A stretch of 19,086 bases of DNA, from positions 1 to 19,086 of the forward strand of contig DVOB01000031.1 of the NCBI GenBank assembly GCA_018713975.1. The letters run 5' to 3'. Each line of letters begins with the position of its first letter. Position 1 is the stretch's first letter. Source of the DNA: Lentihominibacter excrementipullorum (GTDB taxonomy: Bacteria > Bacillota > Clostridia > Peptostreptococcales > Anaerovoracaceae). The notes below the pieces were generated by a model. It did not search any database. It was not told where the DNA came from and saw only the letters and a list, made by a program, of their open reading frames with translations. The translations under genes and the position numbers were made by a program. Shown one piece after another: positions 1 to 6,401 of the stretch.

Positions 1-195
1 AATTATCTTCGAACCCACTTCAATGAGGTCTGATATCGTACTCTTTCCTTCCCTGGCTCTCTCCAGCACCTCATCGCATATGATGGACATGGCTTCGATA
101 TAATTAAGCTTGATCCCTCGTTTCCATCTTCTTCTGGACACTTCTGCCACGTTGAACATGATCAAGCGTTCCTGCTCCTTTAATGTTAGCTTCAT
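1..195 (-). CDS. ureA: Urease gamma subunit, partial (C-terminus outside window)
   Basis: Sixty-five codons of a protein matching the N-terminal two thirds of urease gamma subunits (about 100 residues), which form the nickel urease trimer with beta and alpha and hydrolyse urea to ammonia and carbamate. What is seen: an MKLTLKEQERL start, an RRRWKRGIKLNY segment matching the family RRxARGLKLNYPEA, then EVLERAREGKS and a DLIEVG segment matching the family's SLMEEG. The ATG at 195 has a GGAGGTG site 5 bases upstream. It lies 18 bases after the sigma-54 activator gene and is probably in the same operon. Odd point: the usually conserved Pro of LNYPEA is Ile (LNYIEA), and overall similarity to classical ureases looks moderate, so this may be a divergent urease or a urease-like enzyme with another ureide substrate. 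The catalytic subunit would lie past the window edge. Confidence 0.82.
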   Translation of the reverse strand, partial: MKLTLKEQERLIMFNVAEVSRRRWKRGIKLNYIEAMSIICDEVLERAREGKSTISDLIEVGSKII

Positions 196-213
196 AAATT
201 CACCTCCGGTGTT

Positions 214-1590
214 CTAATCGATGCCCAATCTTTTCATCTTCTTATACAGGGACGGCCGGGCTATATTGAGATATTCGGCAGCTTTGCTCTTGTTGTTGTC
301 AAAGTGCTCCAGCACTTTGACGATAACTTCCCGCTCAGCTTCATCCCTGGCCCTGTCTATGAGCCTGTCGCCCTTCGTTTCTGACAGATCAGGCATTTTT
401 ATATTCAGAGGCCTTCCATTCCAGCCCCATTGAAAATCTTCGCTGTGAATTATGTTTCCGGTCGCGAAATTCATCGCCCGTTCTATGCTGTTTCTCAGCT
501 CCCGCACATTCCCCTGCCATCTCTTCTGCTTCAGCATTTCCAGCGCGTCCTTATCTATCCCGTTGACGGATTTGCCCAGCTGAGCATTCAGTTCATCTAT
601 TATGGAACCTGCTATCCCTTCCAGGTCTTCTATCCTGTCTCTGAGCGGAGGTATGTACAATCCTATCACATTGAGCCTGTAATACAGATCCTGTCTGAAT
701 TTTCCTTCCTCCACCAGCTTTTCCAGATTCTCGTTGGACGCGACGATTATCCTGACATCGACAGGGATCGGCTCATCTCCGCCGATCCTGTCGATTTCTT
801 TTTCCTGGAGCACTCTCAGGAGCTTAGGCTGCACTGACAGCGGCATCTGGTTTATCTCGTCTATGAAGAGCGTCCCCTTATCCGCCAGCTCGAATTTGCC
901 TTTCTTTCCTTCCCTGTTGGCTCCTGTGAACGACCCGCCTTCGTATCCGAACAGCTCCGATTCTATGAGACTTTCCGGGAACGAAGAGGCGTTTACCTTG
1001 ATGAATCTCTCCTTTCTCCGACTGCTGAGATTATGTATAGCATGGGCTACCAGCTCCTTTCCGGTGCCCGTCTCGCCGGTTATTATCACCGTTGAAGAAG
1101 TCTTAGCGGTCGAGATTATCTTTTCCTTCAGCTCCTTCATTTTGTCAGACGTTCCCACGAGGCTGTTTATAGTGTACTTGGTCCCTTCCGATGTCATCAG
1201 CTCGCCAGCCAGCTGCTTCAGCTCCTGATCGAGGAATTCCTTGTAGCTGTCGGAAAAATCGTACAACCGTTCCGAATGCTGGACCATGTCGTATTCAGCC
1301 AGCCCCACTTTCTTCCCGTCTTCATACAGAGGGACGTGCATGGATATCCCTATCCCCAGGAATGAATTGTAGAATACAATGGATGGTTCGTCTTTCTCGA
1401 GGCCTTCCATCATCTTGGTCTCCGGGAAAACATCTTTTACATGTTTTCCCAGAAACTCCTCTTTCTTTGCCTGGAAATACTTCAGGCACTGATCATTGAT
1501 ATAGAACACAGTTCCTTCCATGTCTATCATCATCAGCCCCGGGATCTGATTGAAATACCGTTCAAGCTTTTCGCAATCCATCTTATCCAT
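214..1590 (-). CDS. Sigma-54-dependent transcriptional activator (PAS-AAA+-Fis)
   Basis: A 458-residue bacterial enhancer-binding protein that would open sigma-54 promoters by ATP hydrolysis. Domains seen: an N-terminal PAS-like sensor at about 8-110 (MMIDMEGTVFYIND), a central AAA+ domain from about 143 with Walker A GETGTGKE (172-179), loop GSFTGA (219-224), Walker B LFIDEI (241-246) and the RLNVIGLYIPPLRDR segment (305-319), then a Fis-type helix-turn-helix at about 420-456 (NNKSKAAEYLNIARPSLYKKMK). The sigma-54 contact loop is GSFTGA rather than GAFTGA. The ATG at 1590 follows GGGGG by 5 bases. The gene is second in a transporter-activator-ureA operon that starts at a sigma-54 promoter, so it likely activates its own transcription. 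The ligand of the PAS domain is unknown; a nitrogen compound or product of the operon is an inference. Confidence 0.93.
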   Translation of the reverse strand: MDKMDCEKLERYFNQIPGLMMIDMEGTVFYINDQCLKYFQAKKEEFLGKHVKDVFPETKMMEGLEKDEPSIVFYNSFLGIGISMHVPLYEDGKKVGLAEYDMVQHSERLYDFSDSYKEFLDQELKQLAGELMTSEGTKYTINSLVGTSDKMKELKEKIISTAKTSSTVIITGETGTGKELVAHAIHNLSSRRKERFIKVNASSFPESLIESELFGYEGGSFTGANREGKKGKFELADKGTLFIDEINQMPLSVQPKLLRVLQEKEIDRIGGDEPIPVDVRIIVASNENLEKLVEEGKFRQDLYYRLNVIGLYIPPLRDRIEDLEGIAGSIIDELNAQLGKSVNGIDKDALEMLKQKRWQGNVRELRNSIERAMNFATGNIIHSEDFQWGWNGRPLNIKMPDLSETKGDRLIDRARDEAEREVIVKVLEHFDNNKSKAAEYLNIARPSLYKKMKRLGID

Positions 1591-1626
1591 ATCTTCCCCC
1601 TCGTCAGCTTCTTAGCAGATCTGCTT

Positions 1627-2979
1627 CTATAATACCAATCCGAATATGATATACAGTATCATCGTGGCTATGATAGGCGGCACTACCATCGGTAAGCCAG
1701 TCTTGAGGAAGTCATTGTTCCTGATCTGTGATATCTTGCATGCCAGTGTAACGGAATCACCGAAGAAGCATGTAGCGCTTCCGGCAGCCGCACCGGCTAT
1801 TACCGCGCCTATGGTCAGGTACATGTTAGCATCGAGAGCCTCTGCCAACGGAAGCATGATAGGGAAGCATACTGCTGCCATTCCCCAGAAGCTTCCTGTT
1901 ACGAATCCCAGTATCAGCATGATCACGAATGCGATAACAGGGAGAGTAGCTCCATTGATAATATCAACTACGCTGTTTACAACGTAAGGTGCCAGTCCCA
2001 GCTCGTCGTTGCAGTTCTGAAGAACAAAAGCACTGATAACGATAGCCGTTACCACGAACATATCCTCAAATCCTCTGAAGATATTATCGAAGGCCTGAGT
2101 AGCTTTCACCAGCTTCTGCGGTATGTAGAGGATGTAGCAAAGAGCGATCCCGACCAGCAGTCCGTACATCAGTTCCTGAGTGACGAAAGTCACGGCGATG
2201 ATAGCAACCATCGGGATCAGGAAGTTCCAGATGCTCGTAGGAGGTTTCTCTTCAACACTTTCTTCTTCATGCTCCGCAGCCAGATCAGGAGGAAGCACCT
2301 GTCCCGTCTGTTCCGCTCTCAGCTCTGCAGCCTTCATCTTACCGAACGGCTTTATGATCCTGAACTGATACAGCAGTACGAATATCAGCAATACCCATGC
2401 GAACAATACGAACGGCAGAGCCCTTACGATCTCACCGAGACCTTCTCCGGCATCGAGTCCGAGAGTCATCTCCACCTGTCCACTCATGAATACGCCCCAC
2501 AGAGAAAGCGGAACCAGTACCGGTATAGCACATGCTACACTGTTAACTGAAAAAGCGTACATTTCTCTGGACATCCTGTTCTTGTCGGCAATGTCCCTGT
2601 TAGATACGCCCGCTGCCAGTTCACTGAAGTAATTATCAAGAAAGAATACGAGTCCCATTACCCAGGAGAGAAATCCTGCCCGTTTCTTCGTCTTGGCGAA
2701 TTTCAATCCCAATTTCGTGAAACCTGATACAGCGTTGGAGTCATCCAGCATTCTGATGAATATACCGAACAGTCCGAAGATAACCACGTAGTACGCCGAT
2801 TCTCCAAGCTCAGTATACAGGGAATCCAGATAGGCGACTACGAAGCCTTCCTTCGCTATTATAAAATAGCCTACCAGAGTTCCCAGGATGAGCGGTTCTA
2901 CCGCCCTCTTCGTGATTATCGCCGTTACGATGACCACGATTACCGGAAGTAAACTTATCATTCCATATGTTCCTTCCAT
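1627..2979 (-). CDS. NhaC-family Na+/H+ antiporter-like transporter
   Basis: A 450-residue polytopic membrane protein with many hydrophobic spans, an internal FLDNYFSELAAG segment (113-124), a charged cytoplasmic-type loop at about 206-249 rich in Glu and Lys, and a GSFWGMAAVCFPIMLPLAEAL segment typical of the NhaC / ion transporter superfamily. The family exchanges Na+ and H+, and some members couple ion gradients to organic solutes. I place the start at ATG 2979, not the upstream in-frame ATG at 3021. AAAGGAGTG lies just before 2979, and the sigma-54 promoter predicts a transcript beginning near 3019-3020, downstream of the longer start. It is first gene of the operon with the sigma-54 activator and ureA. 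Its substrate may therefore be a urea-like compound, or it may balance pH and Na+ against ammonia; the sequence does not decide. Confidence 0.88.
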   Translation of the reverse strand: MEGTYGMISLLPVIVVIVTAIITKRAVEPLILGTLVGYFIIAKEGFVVAYLDSLYTELGESAYYVVIFGLFGIFIRMLDDSNAVSGFTKLGLKFAKTKKRAGFLSWVMGLVFFLDNYFSELAAGVSNRDIADKNRMSREMYAFSVNSVACAIPVLVPLSLWGVFMSGQVEMTLGLDAGEGLGEIVRALPFVLFAWVLLIFVLLYQFRIIKPFGKMKAAELRAEQTGQVLPPDLAAEHEEESVEEKPPTSIWNFLIPMVAIIAVTFVTQELMYGLLVGIALCYILYIPQKLVKATQAFDNIFRGFEDMFVVTAIVISAFVLQNCNDELGLAPYVVNSVVDIINGATLPVIAFVIMLILGFVTGSFWGMAAVCFPIMLPLAEALDANMYLTIGAVIAGAAAGSATCFFGDSVTLACKISQIRNNDFLKTGLPMVVPPIIATMILYIIFGLVL

Positions 2980-3029
2980 AACACACTCCTTTCGATACAA
3001 TGACAATAACGATTGATACACTATTCTAA

Positions 3030-3045
3030 TGCAAATTGTGTGCCA
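3030..3045 (-). promoter_or_regulatory. Sigma-54 (-24/-12) promoter of the transporter-activator-ureA operon
   Basis: Read on the minus strand the site is TGGCACACAATTTGCA, a full match to TGGCAC-N5-TTGCW. The -24 GG is at 3044-3043 and the -12 GC at 3032-3031, which predicts transcription starting near 3019-3020, about 40 bases before the ATG at 2979. The second gene of the operon encodes a sigma-54 activator, which strongly supports the call. Confidence 0.93.
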
Positions 3046-3052
3046 TTTCGAA

Positions 3053-3076
3053 AATTTTCAAAAAAGCTTGAAAATT
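3053..3076. repeat. Perfect inverted repeat next to the -24 element
   Basis: AATTTTCAA (3053-3061) and TTGAAAATT (3068-3076) are perfect 9-base arms around a 6-base spacer, starting 8 bases upstream of the sigma-54 -24 element. No gene is transcribed through it from either side, so a terminator is unlikely. It could be a protein site or bent AT-rich DNA between enhancer and promoter. Confidence 0.6.
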
Positions 3077-3118
3077 AGCCATTTACCTGTAATTTCAGTA
3101 TATTTTTATATCGCTAAA

Positions 3119-3138
3119 GTGTATTCTTGAGGCTACAT
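3119..3138. promoter_or_regulatory. Promoter-proximal enhancer dyad (UAS1), probable activator site
   Basis: GTGTATTCTTGAGGCTACAT is an imperfect dyad with half sites GTGTA and TACAT around 10 bases. It shares its layout with the dyad at 3185-3204. Its centre is about 109 bp upstream of the predicted sigma-54 start, in the usual range for enhancer-binding protein sites. Binding by the adjacent activator is inferred. Confidence 0.72.
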
Positions 3139-3151
3139 TCACCCAATTTCC

Positions 3152-3172
3152 TTGAAATCCCTTGGATTTCAA
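3152..3172. repeat. Perfect inverted repeat between the two enhancer dyads
   Basis: TTGAAATCC (3152-3160), CTT, GGATTTCAA (3164-3172): perfect 9-base arms with a 3-base centre, located between the two activator dyads. It has no T-run and no converging gene, so a regulator site is more likely than a terminator. The bound protein is unknown. Confidence 0.6.
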
Positions 3173-3184
3173 CGGTTCTTACAT

Positions 3185-3204
3185 GTGTATCTTTAAAGCT
3201 ACAC
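3185..3204. promoter_or_regulatory. Distal enhancer dyad (UAS2), probable activator site
   Basis: GTGTATCTTTAAAGCTACAC is palindromic apart from one position in each arm (GTGTA-n-CTTTAAAG-n-TACAC). Its centre is 66 bp from the centre of the related dyad at 3119-3138 and about 175 bp upstream of the predicted sigma-54 start. Paired dyads of this kind are typical of enhancer-binding protein operators. Confidence 0.78.
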
Positions 3205-3376
3205 TGTAACATTTAAGTTACGATAATTATACCATTTTGCCATGTTTAAGGAAATAGATAGAAAATATTTTTAGAAACCGTCTGCGCCATCATAAAGATC
3301 TGTACGCAGGATCGGAGCTTGAGAAAACGACAGTATGGTTTTGGATGAAATACGCAGTAACTCCTTCTATCGGATA

Positions 3377-3385
3377 TGCTATAAT
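3377..3385 (+). promoter_or_regulatory. Extended -10 promoter of maf
   Basis: TGCTATAAT is a perfect extended -10 element. No good -35 is seen at the expected distance (GTAACT at 3357-3362), which an extended -10 can tolerate. Transcription would start near 3392, leaving a leader of about 25 bases containing the GGAGG site before the maf ATG. Confidence 0.6.
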
Positions 3386-3416
3386 GGATCTATCATCTAT
3401 TTCGGAGGTAAAGACC

Positions 3417-4019
3417 ATGAAAGAGATAATATTGGCGTCATCATCACCGCGCCGCATAGAAATGTTCATAAACCACGGATTCCAGCCTCGTGTCGTCCCG
3501 GCCCATATCGACGAAGCACTCCCCTTCGCCATGAAACCTGAATCATCTACGATGTATCTTGCGTTAAAAAAAGCCTTTCACACAGCTATGAGCATGGATC
3601 CCGCGATCTGCGGACAGCCCGCGGACTGTCTCATCATCGCCGCTGACACGGTAGTAGTCTTCGACGGCCGCATAACGGGAAAGCCTTCGAGCCAGAAAGA
3701 AGCCTTCGAGACCCTGAAGAAAATGAAGAACAGAAGTCACAGCGTCATCACCGGCGTCTGCCTGCTGGAAAAATCCGGCGATATCATCATCTCAAAGAAA
3801 TGTCTGCACGAAGTGACTTCCGTCTATTTTAAAGATTACAGCGACAGCGAGCTCCGCTCATACGTCAAAACTGACGAACCCTACGACAAAGCCGGCGGCT
3901 ATGCCATCCAGGGGACTTTCTCCAAATATATCGATCACATCGACGGCGACTACGACAACGTGGTAGGCCTGCCGTGGAAAAAGATCGAGCCTTACCTTCC
4001 CGAGCCTCAGGCCCAGTGA
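3417..4019 (+). CDS. maf: Maf family nucleoside triphosphate pyrophosphatase
   Basis: A 200-residue protein with the Maf signature at its N-terminus (LASSSPRR, 6-13) and the conserved AADTVV segment with Asp77, followed by ITGKP and YDKAGGYAIQG. Maf proteins hydrolyse dTTP, UTP or modified nucleotides to monophosphates and pyrophosphate, and have been linked to septum inhibition; which substrate this one prefers is not clear. The ATG at 3417 follows GGAGG (3404-3408) by 8 bases. An in-frame ATG at 3345 lies upstream of the -10 element and would add 24 residues before the signature, so it is rejected. It appears to be a single-gene unit; its 3' end overlaps by 13 bases the convergent small gene at 4007-4225. 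Confidence 0.92.
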   Translation: MKEIILASSSPRRIEMFINHGFQPRVVPAHIDEALPFAMKPESSTMYLALKKAFHTAMSMDPAICGQPADCLIIAADTVVVFDGRITGKPSSQKEAFETLKKMKNRSHSVITGVCLLEKSGDIIISKKCLHEVTSVYFKDYSDSELRSYVKTDEPYDKAGGYAIQGTFSKYIDHIDGDYDNVVGLPWKKIEPYLPEPQAQ

Positions 4020-4225
4020 AAATTCTCCTTTTTCTCATCTCCGTCCCGGTCTTTTCCATTCCGACCATCCTGCTCCCAGTCTTCAACGCTTCTTTCCGGA
4101 AGGCATTCCATGATTTCCTTGGCGTGAGTCAGCATTTCCACCAGATCCTCCATAGCTCCGACATCGCTGTCAACGCAGTAATAGCTCTTCGTTCCATCGC
4201 AAAACGAAATGCCTAATATCGGCAT
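4007..4225 (-). CDS. Small acidic hypothetical protein
   Basis: A possible 72-residue protein starting MPILGISFCDGTKSYYC. It has a compact first half (CVDSDVGAMEDLVEMLTHAKEIMECLPERS, three Cys in total) and a highly charged tail rich in Asp, Glu, Lys and Arg. I do not recognise a family. The composition is protein-like and the frame is open over its whole length, but the ribosome site is weak (GGGG 6 bases before ATG). Two upstream in-frame ATGs (4246 and 4258) have no better site. Its 3' end overlaps the end of maf by 13 bases in convergent orientation, and its start codon lies inside the first unit of repeat element A, so expression may be influenced by the element. It may also be spurious. 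Confidence 0.45.
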   Translation of the reverse strand: MPILGISFCDGTKSYYCVDSDVGAMEDLVEMLTHAKEIMECLPERSVEDWEQDGRNGKDRDGDEKKENFHWA

Positions 4226-4458
4226 TTTTTCCCCGGCAATGGGCATAAAACATACCATACCGCAGCTTCAGGCCATGTCAATATGCCATATCCTCTATAT
4301 TTTTCCGGCTTTCTTGGCAACTTTCAAGCAGATAACAACTGCTTCTATGCCAATTCCATATCTGTTTCAATCACTTATTGGCATATCAGACCTTGGCAAG
4401 AAGCCGCGAACCCTCGATTTATGCCTATTATCCGTTTATATTAGTCATTTTTGGCATC
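4208..4458. repeat. Dispersed four-unit inverted-box element, copy A
   Basis: Four units at 4208-4247, 4282-4321, 4346-4385 and 4420-4458, each 40 bases (the last 39). Each opens with TATGCC or a one-base variant and closes with its inverse GGCATA or a variant (TTGGCAAC in unit 2). Unit starts are 74, 64 and 74 bases apart. The central linker contains AAGCAG-N7-CTGCTT (4326-4344), near the middle of the element. The same architecture and partial sequence identity recur at 16655-16904. The element separates maf and the small hypothetical gene from the group II intron remnant. No convincing gene is seen within it. It could be a structured RNA, a protein-binding array or a mobile miniature element. 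Confidence 0.75.
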
Positions 4459-4815
4459 TGGGCCGTTCCACAGACATATGAGAAGTCCTCGCCTTACGAC
4501 GATTTCTTTGCTTATGTAATGCAGTCCTCGTTTTAACGGCCGCCTGATAGTGGTCTCCAAAGCCTACCGACTGTTTCACCATCCATTCAGTCATCCAAGC
4601 TTTCGGAGTCCCCAATACCTCTTGCTGCCTTTCTTCCATTGCTTCCAGATGACGATTCTCATGCGCGTTCTCAGAGGTCTTGCCTTTCACTCGTCCTTAT
4701 CTTTCCAAAATCCGAATCCAAGGTATTTGAGCCTGCTTGGCTTTGTGACCTTAGTCTTTTCGGCGTTTACTTTTAACCCCAGCTTTCTCTCAATCCATTT
4801 CGTCACTGTATGCAT
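4441..4815 (-). pseudogene. Group II intron reverse transcriptase/maturase, C-terminal remnant
   Basis: Conceptual minus-strand translation shows pieces of the maturase end of a group II intron protein: KWIERKLGLKVNAEKTKV followed by RLKYLGFGFWKDKDE, then a TGA stop, then KARP joined directly to LRTRMRIVIWKQWKKGSKRYWGLRKLG. After a frame change comes VKQSVGFGDHYQAAVKT, then after another change YISKEIVVRRGLL. In intact relatives roughly 60 residues lie between KARP and LRTRM, so there is also an internal deletion. The catalytic RT domain with its YADD motif is missing. The gene is clearly dead. Its 3' end runs into unit 4 of repeat element A. Confidence 0.82.
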
Positions 4816-5010
4816 TCCCCTATCGTCGCCCATGAGATCTCACGGGACCTGTGTCCTTTATGGTATAAGTTCGTCAGTCTTTCATCGTCAGGCTACGATT
4901 TTGCTGTCCCTTCTTCTCGCCCATACCTCGCGATATGAACCTTGAGAATCGCTTTCCGGTTCGTCGGCAACTACGTCCTTTGTGGACTTTCACCACAGAC
5001 TGACAGCATG
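4816..5010 (-). mobile_element. Group II intron RNA 5' remnant
   Basis: Upstream of the maturase fragment on the same strand is GTGGTGAAAGTCCAC, followed by GACGTAGTTGCCGACGAACC. These strings resemble the 5' domain I RNA of bacterial group II introns. The remnant begins about 10-15 bases beyond the T-run of the etfA terminator, the position favoured by group IIC introns. The RNA part is joined almost directly to the end of the reverse transcriptase, so most of the intron is deleted. Exact borders and subclass are uncertain, and domains V and VI were not found. Confidence 0.55.
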
Positions 5011-5020
5011 CTCATCATAT

Positions 5021-5054
5021 AAAAAAGGGTCGGCCGTATTCAGCCAACCCTTTT
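5021..5054 (-). terminator. Intrinsic terminator of acd-etfB-etfA
   Basis: On the minus strand AAAAGGGTTGGC pairs with GCCGACCCTTTT (one G-U pair) around an 8-base loop, and the 3' arm runs on into a T-run of six. It begins 18 bases after the etfA stop codon. Confidence 0.92.
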
Positions 5055-5072
5055 GATCTGCATGATCTTATC

Positions 5073-6380
5073 TTATTTAGTCGATGCGTCGTAAAGCTCT
5101 TCAGCGTTGTCCCACTCATCGATGATCTCAGGAATTACCTTGTAGAGGTCTCCTACGATACCGTAGTCAGCAACTTCGAAGATAGGGGCATCCGGATCCT
5201 TGTTGATGGCAACGATGATGTCGGATGTCTGCATTCCTGCCAGATGCTGGATAGCACCGGAGATACCGCAAGCGAAGTAGATCTTAGGCTTAACGGTAGT
5301 ACCTGTCTGTCCAACCTGGTGGGAATGATCGATCCAGCCAGCGTCTACAGCCGCTCTGGATGAACCTACGACTCCGCCTACCTTGTCAGCGAACTTCTTG
5401 ATCAGTTCGAAACCGGAAGCGTCTCCCAGTCCTCTTCCGCCGGAGCAGATGATGTCGGCGTCAGTAAGAGATACCAGTTCCTTAGCGGACTTAACGACGT
5501 CCTTCAGCGTGATATGGATATCATCTGCGCTTACAGCAGTCTTCACTTCCACGATCTCGCCGGTAGCGCCCTTAACAGGCTCTCTCTTCTGCATAACGCC
5601 AGGTCTTACTGTGGACATCTGCGGTCTCGTTCTTGGGCAGATGATGGTAGCCATCAGGTTTCCGCCGAAAGCAGGTCGAGTCTGCTTGATCCCTGTGGAT
5701 GTATCGTTAGGGTCCAGCGTAGAAGTATCGAGAGTAGTATTCTTCTTTGCGTAATCTATGTAGCTTGATACTCTTACGTCCAGTCTCGTACAGTCAGCAG
5801 TCAGACCAGTGTTGCATCTTGCCGCGATCCTTGGGGCGAAGTCTCTTCCGATGTGAGTAGCGCCGTACAGGATGATTTCCGGCTTATACTGATCGATAGC
5901 CTCTTTCATTGCGAAAGTATAGCCGTCCGTAGTATAGTTCTTCAGCAGCGGGCTGGCGATCTTGTAAACCTTCTCAGCACCGTATTCGAAGCACTCGTTG
6001 GCCAGAGGCGCGATGTCTTCTTCAGCACCGATGAGAACTGCGCAAACTTCAGTATCATCGCTGATTTCCTTTGCCAGTCTGTAGCCTTCACCGATCAGCT
6101 CCAGAGCAACGTTCATCAGCTTGCCGTTTCTCTGCTCTGCATATACCCATACGTGCTTGTAATCTCCCAGGTCAGCCTGGACTTCGATCTTCTTTTCTTC
6201 GATAGCGCCGAACTTACAAGCTGTCAGGCACTGATTACAGAATGTACACTTGGCGTTGATCTTAGCGACTTTTCCAAGTTTATTACCGTCATACGGTTCG
6301 AACTCAAACGCATCTGCCGGACATACGCTGAAGCATTGTCCGCAACCGATACATTTTTCTTTTATGATATTAATAGCCAT
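5073..6380 (-). CDS. etfA: Electron transfer flavoprotein alpha subunit with N-terminal 2[4Fe-4S] ferredoxin domain
   Basis: A 435-residue EtfA. Residues 1-65 form a ferredoxin-like domain with two cluster motifs: Cys10, 13, 16, 20 (CIGCGQCFSVCP) and Cys45, 48, 51, 55 (CTFCNQCLTAC). The remainder is typical EtfA: RPAFGG at 235-240, SGGRG at 313-317, SSRAAVDAGW at 340-349 and the FAD-binding GQTG (357-360) and GISGAIQH (372-379). Etf passes electrons between NADH, flavins and the partner dehydrogenase. An EtfA with an extra ferredoxin domain is known from the caffeyl-CoA reductase (CarE) and lactate dehydrogenase (LctC) complexes, where it serves flavin-based bifurcation or confurcation with ferredoxin. 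GGAGGAGG precedes the ATG. It is last in the acd-etfB-etfA operon, 21 bases after etfB and followed by a strong terminator. Confidence 0.95.
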   Translation of the reverse strand: MAINIIKEKCIGCGQCFSVCPADAFEFEPYDGNKLGKVAKINAKCTFCNQCLTACKFGAIEEKKIEVQADLGDYKHVWVYAEQRNGKLMNVALELIGEGYRLAKEISDDTEVCAVLIGAEEDIAPLANECFEYGAEKVYKIASPLLKNYTTDGYTFAMKEAIDQYKPEIILYGATHIGRDFAPRIAARCNTGLTADCTRLDVRVSSYIDYAKKNTTLDTSTLDPNDTSTGIKQTRPAFGGNLMATIICPRTRPQMSTVRPGVMQKREPVKGATGEIVEVKTAVSADDIHITLKDVVKSAKELVSLTDADIICSGGRGLGDASGFELIKKFADKVGGVVGSSRAAVDAGWIDHSHQVGQTGTTVKPKIYFACGISGAIQHLAGMQTSDIIVAINKDPDAPIFEVADYGIVGDLYKVIPEIIDEWDNAEELYDASTK

Positions 6381-6401
6381 TTATATTTCCTCCTCCTTAA
6401 C

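Noticed and set aside
2980..3021. Longer start for the NhaC-family gene at 3021
   Set aside because: The sigma-54 promoter predicts transcription beginning near 3019-3020, downstream of that ATG, while AAAGGAGTG lies just before ATG 2979.
4208..4458. CRISPR array
   Set aside because: The repeated boxes are only about 6-8 bases, alternate in orientation and are unequally spaced; there are no long identical direct repeats and no cas genes.
4209..4481. Plus-strand 90-codon open frame across repeat element A
   Set aside because: It is made of the repeat units; the equivalent frame is not kept in copy B, which has stops.
4550..4945. Plus-strand 131-codon open frame
   Set aside because: It is antisense to recognisable group II intron maturase fragments and has no ribosome site or protein-like composition.
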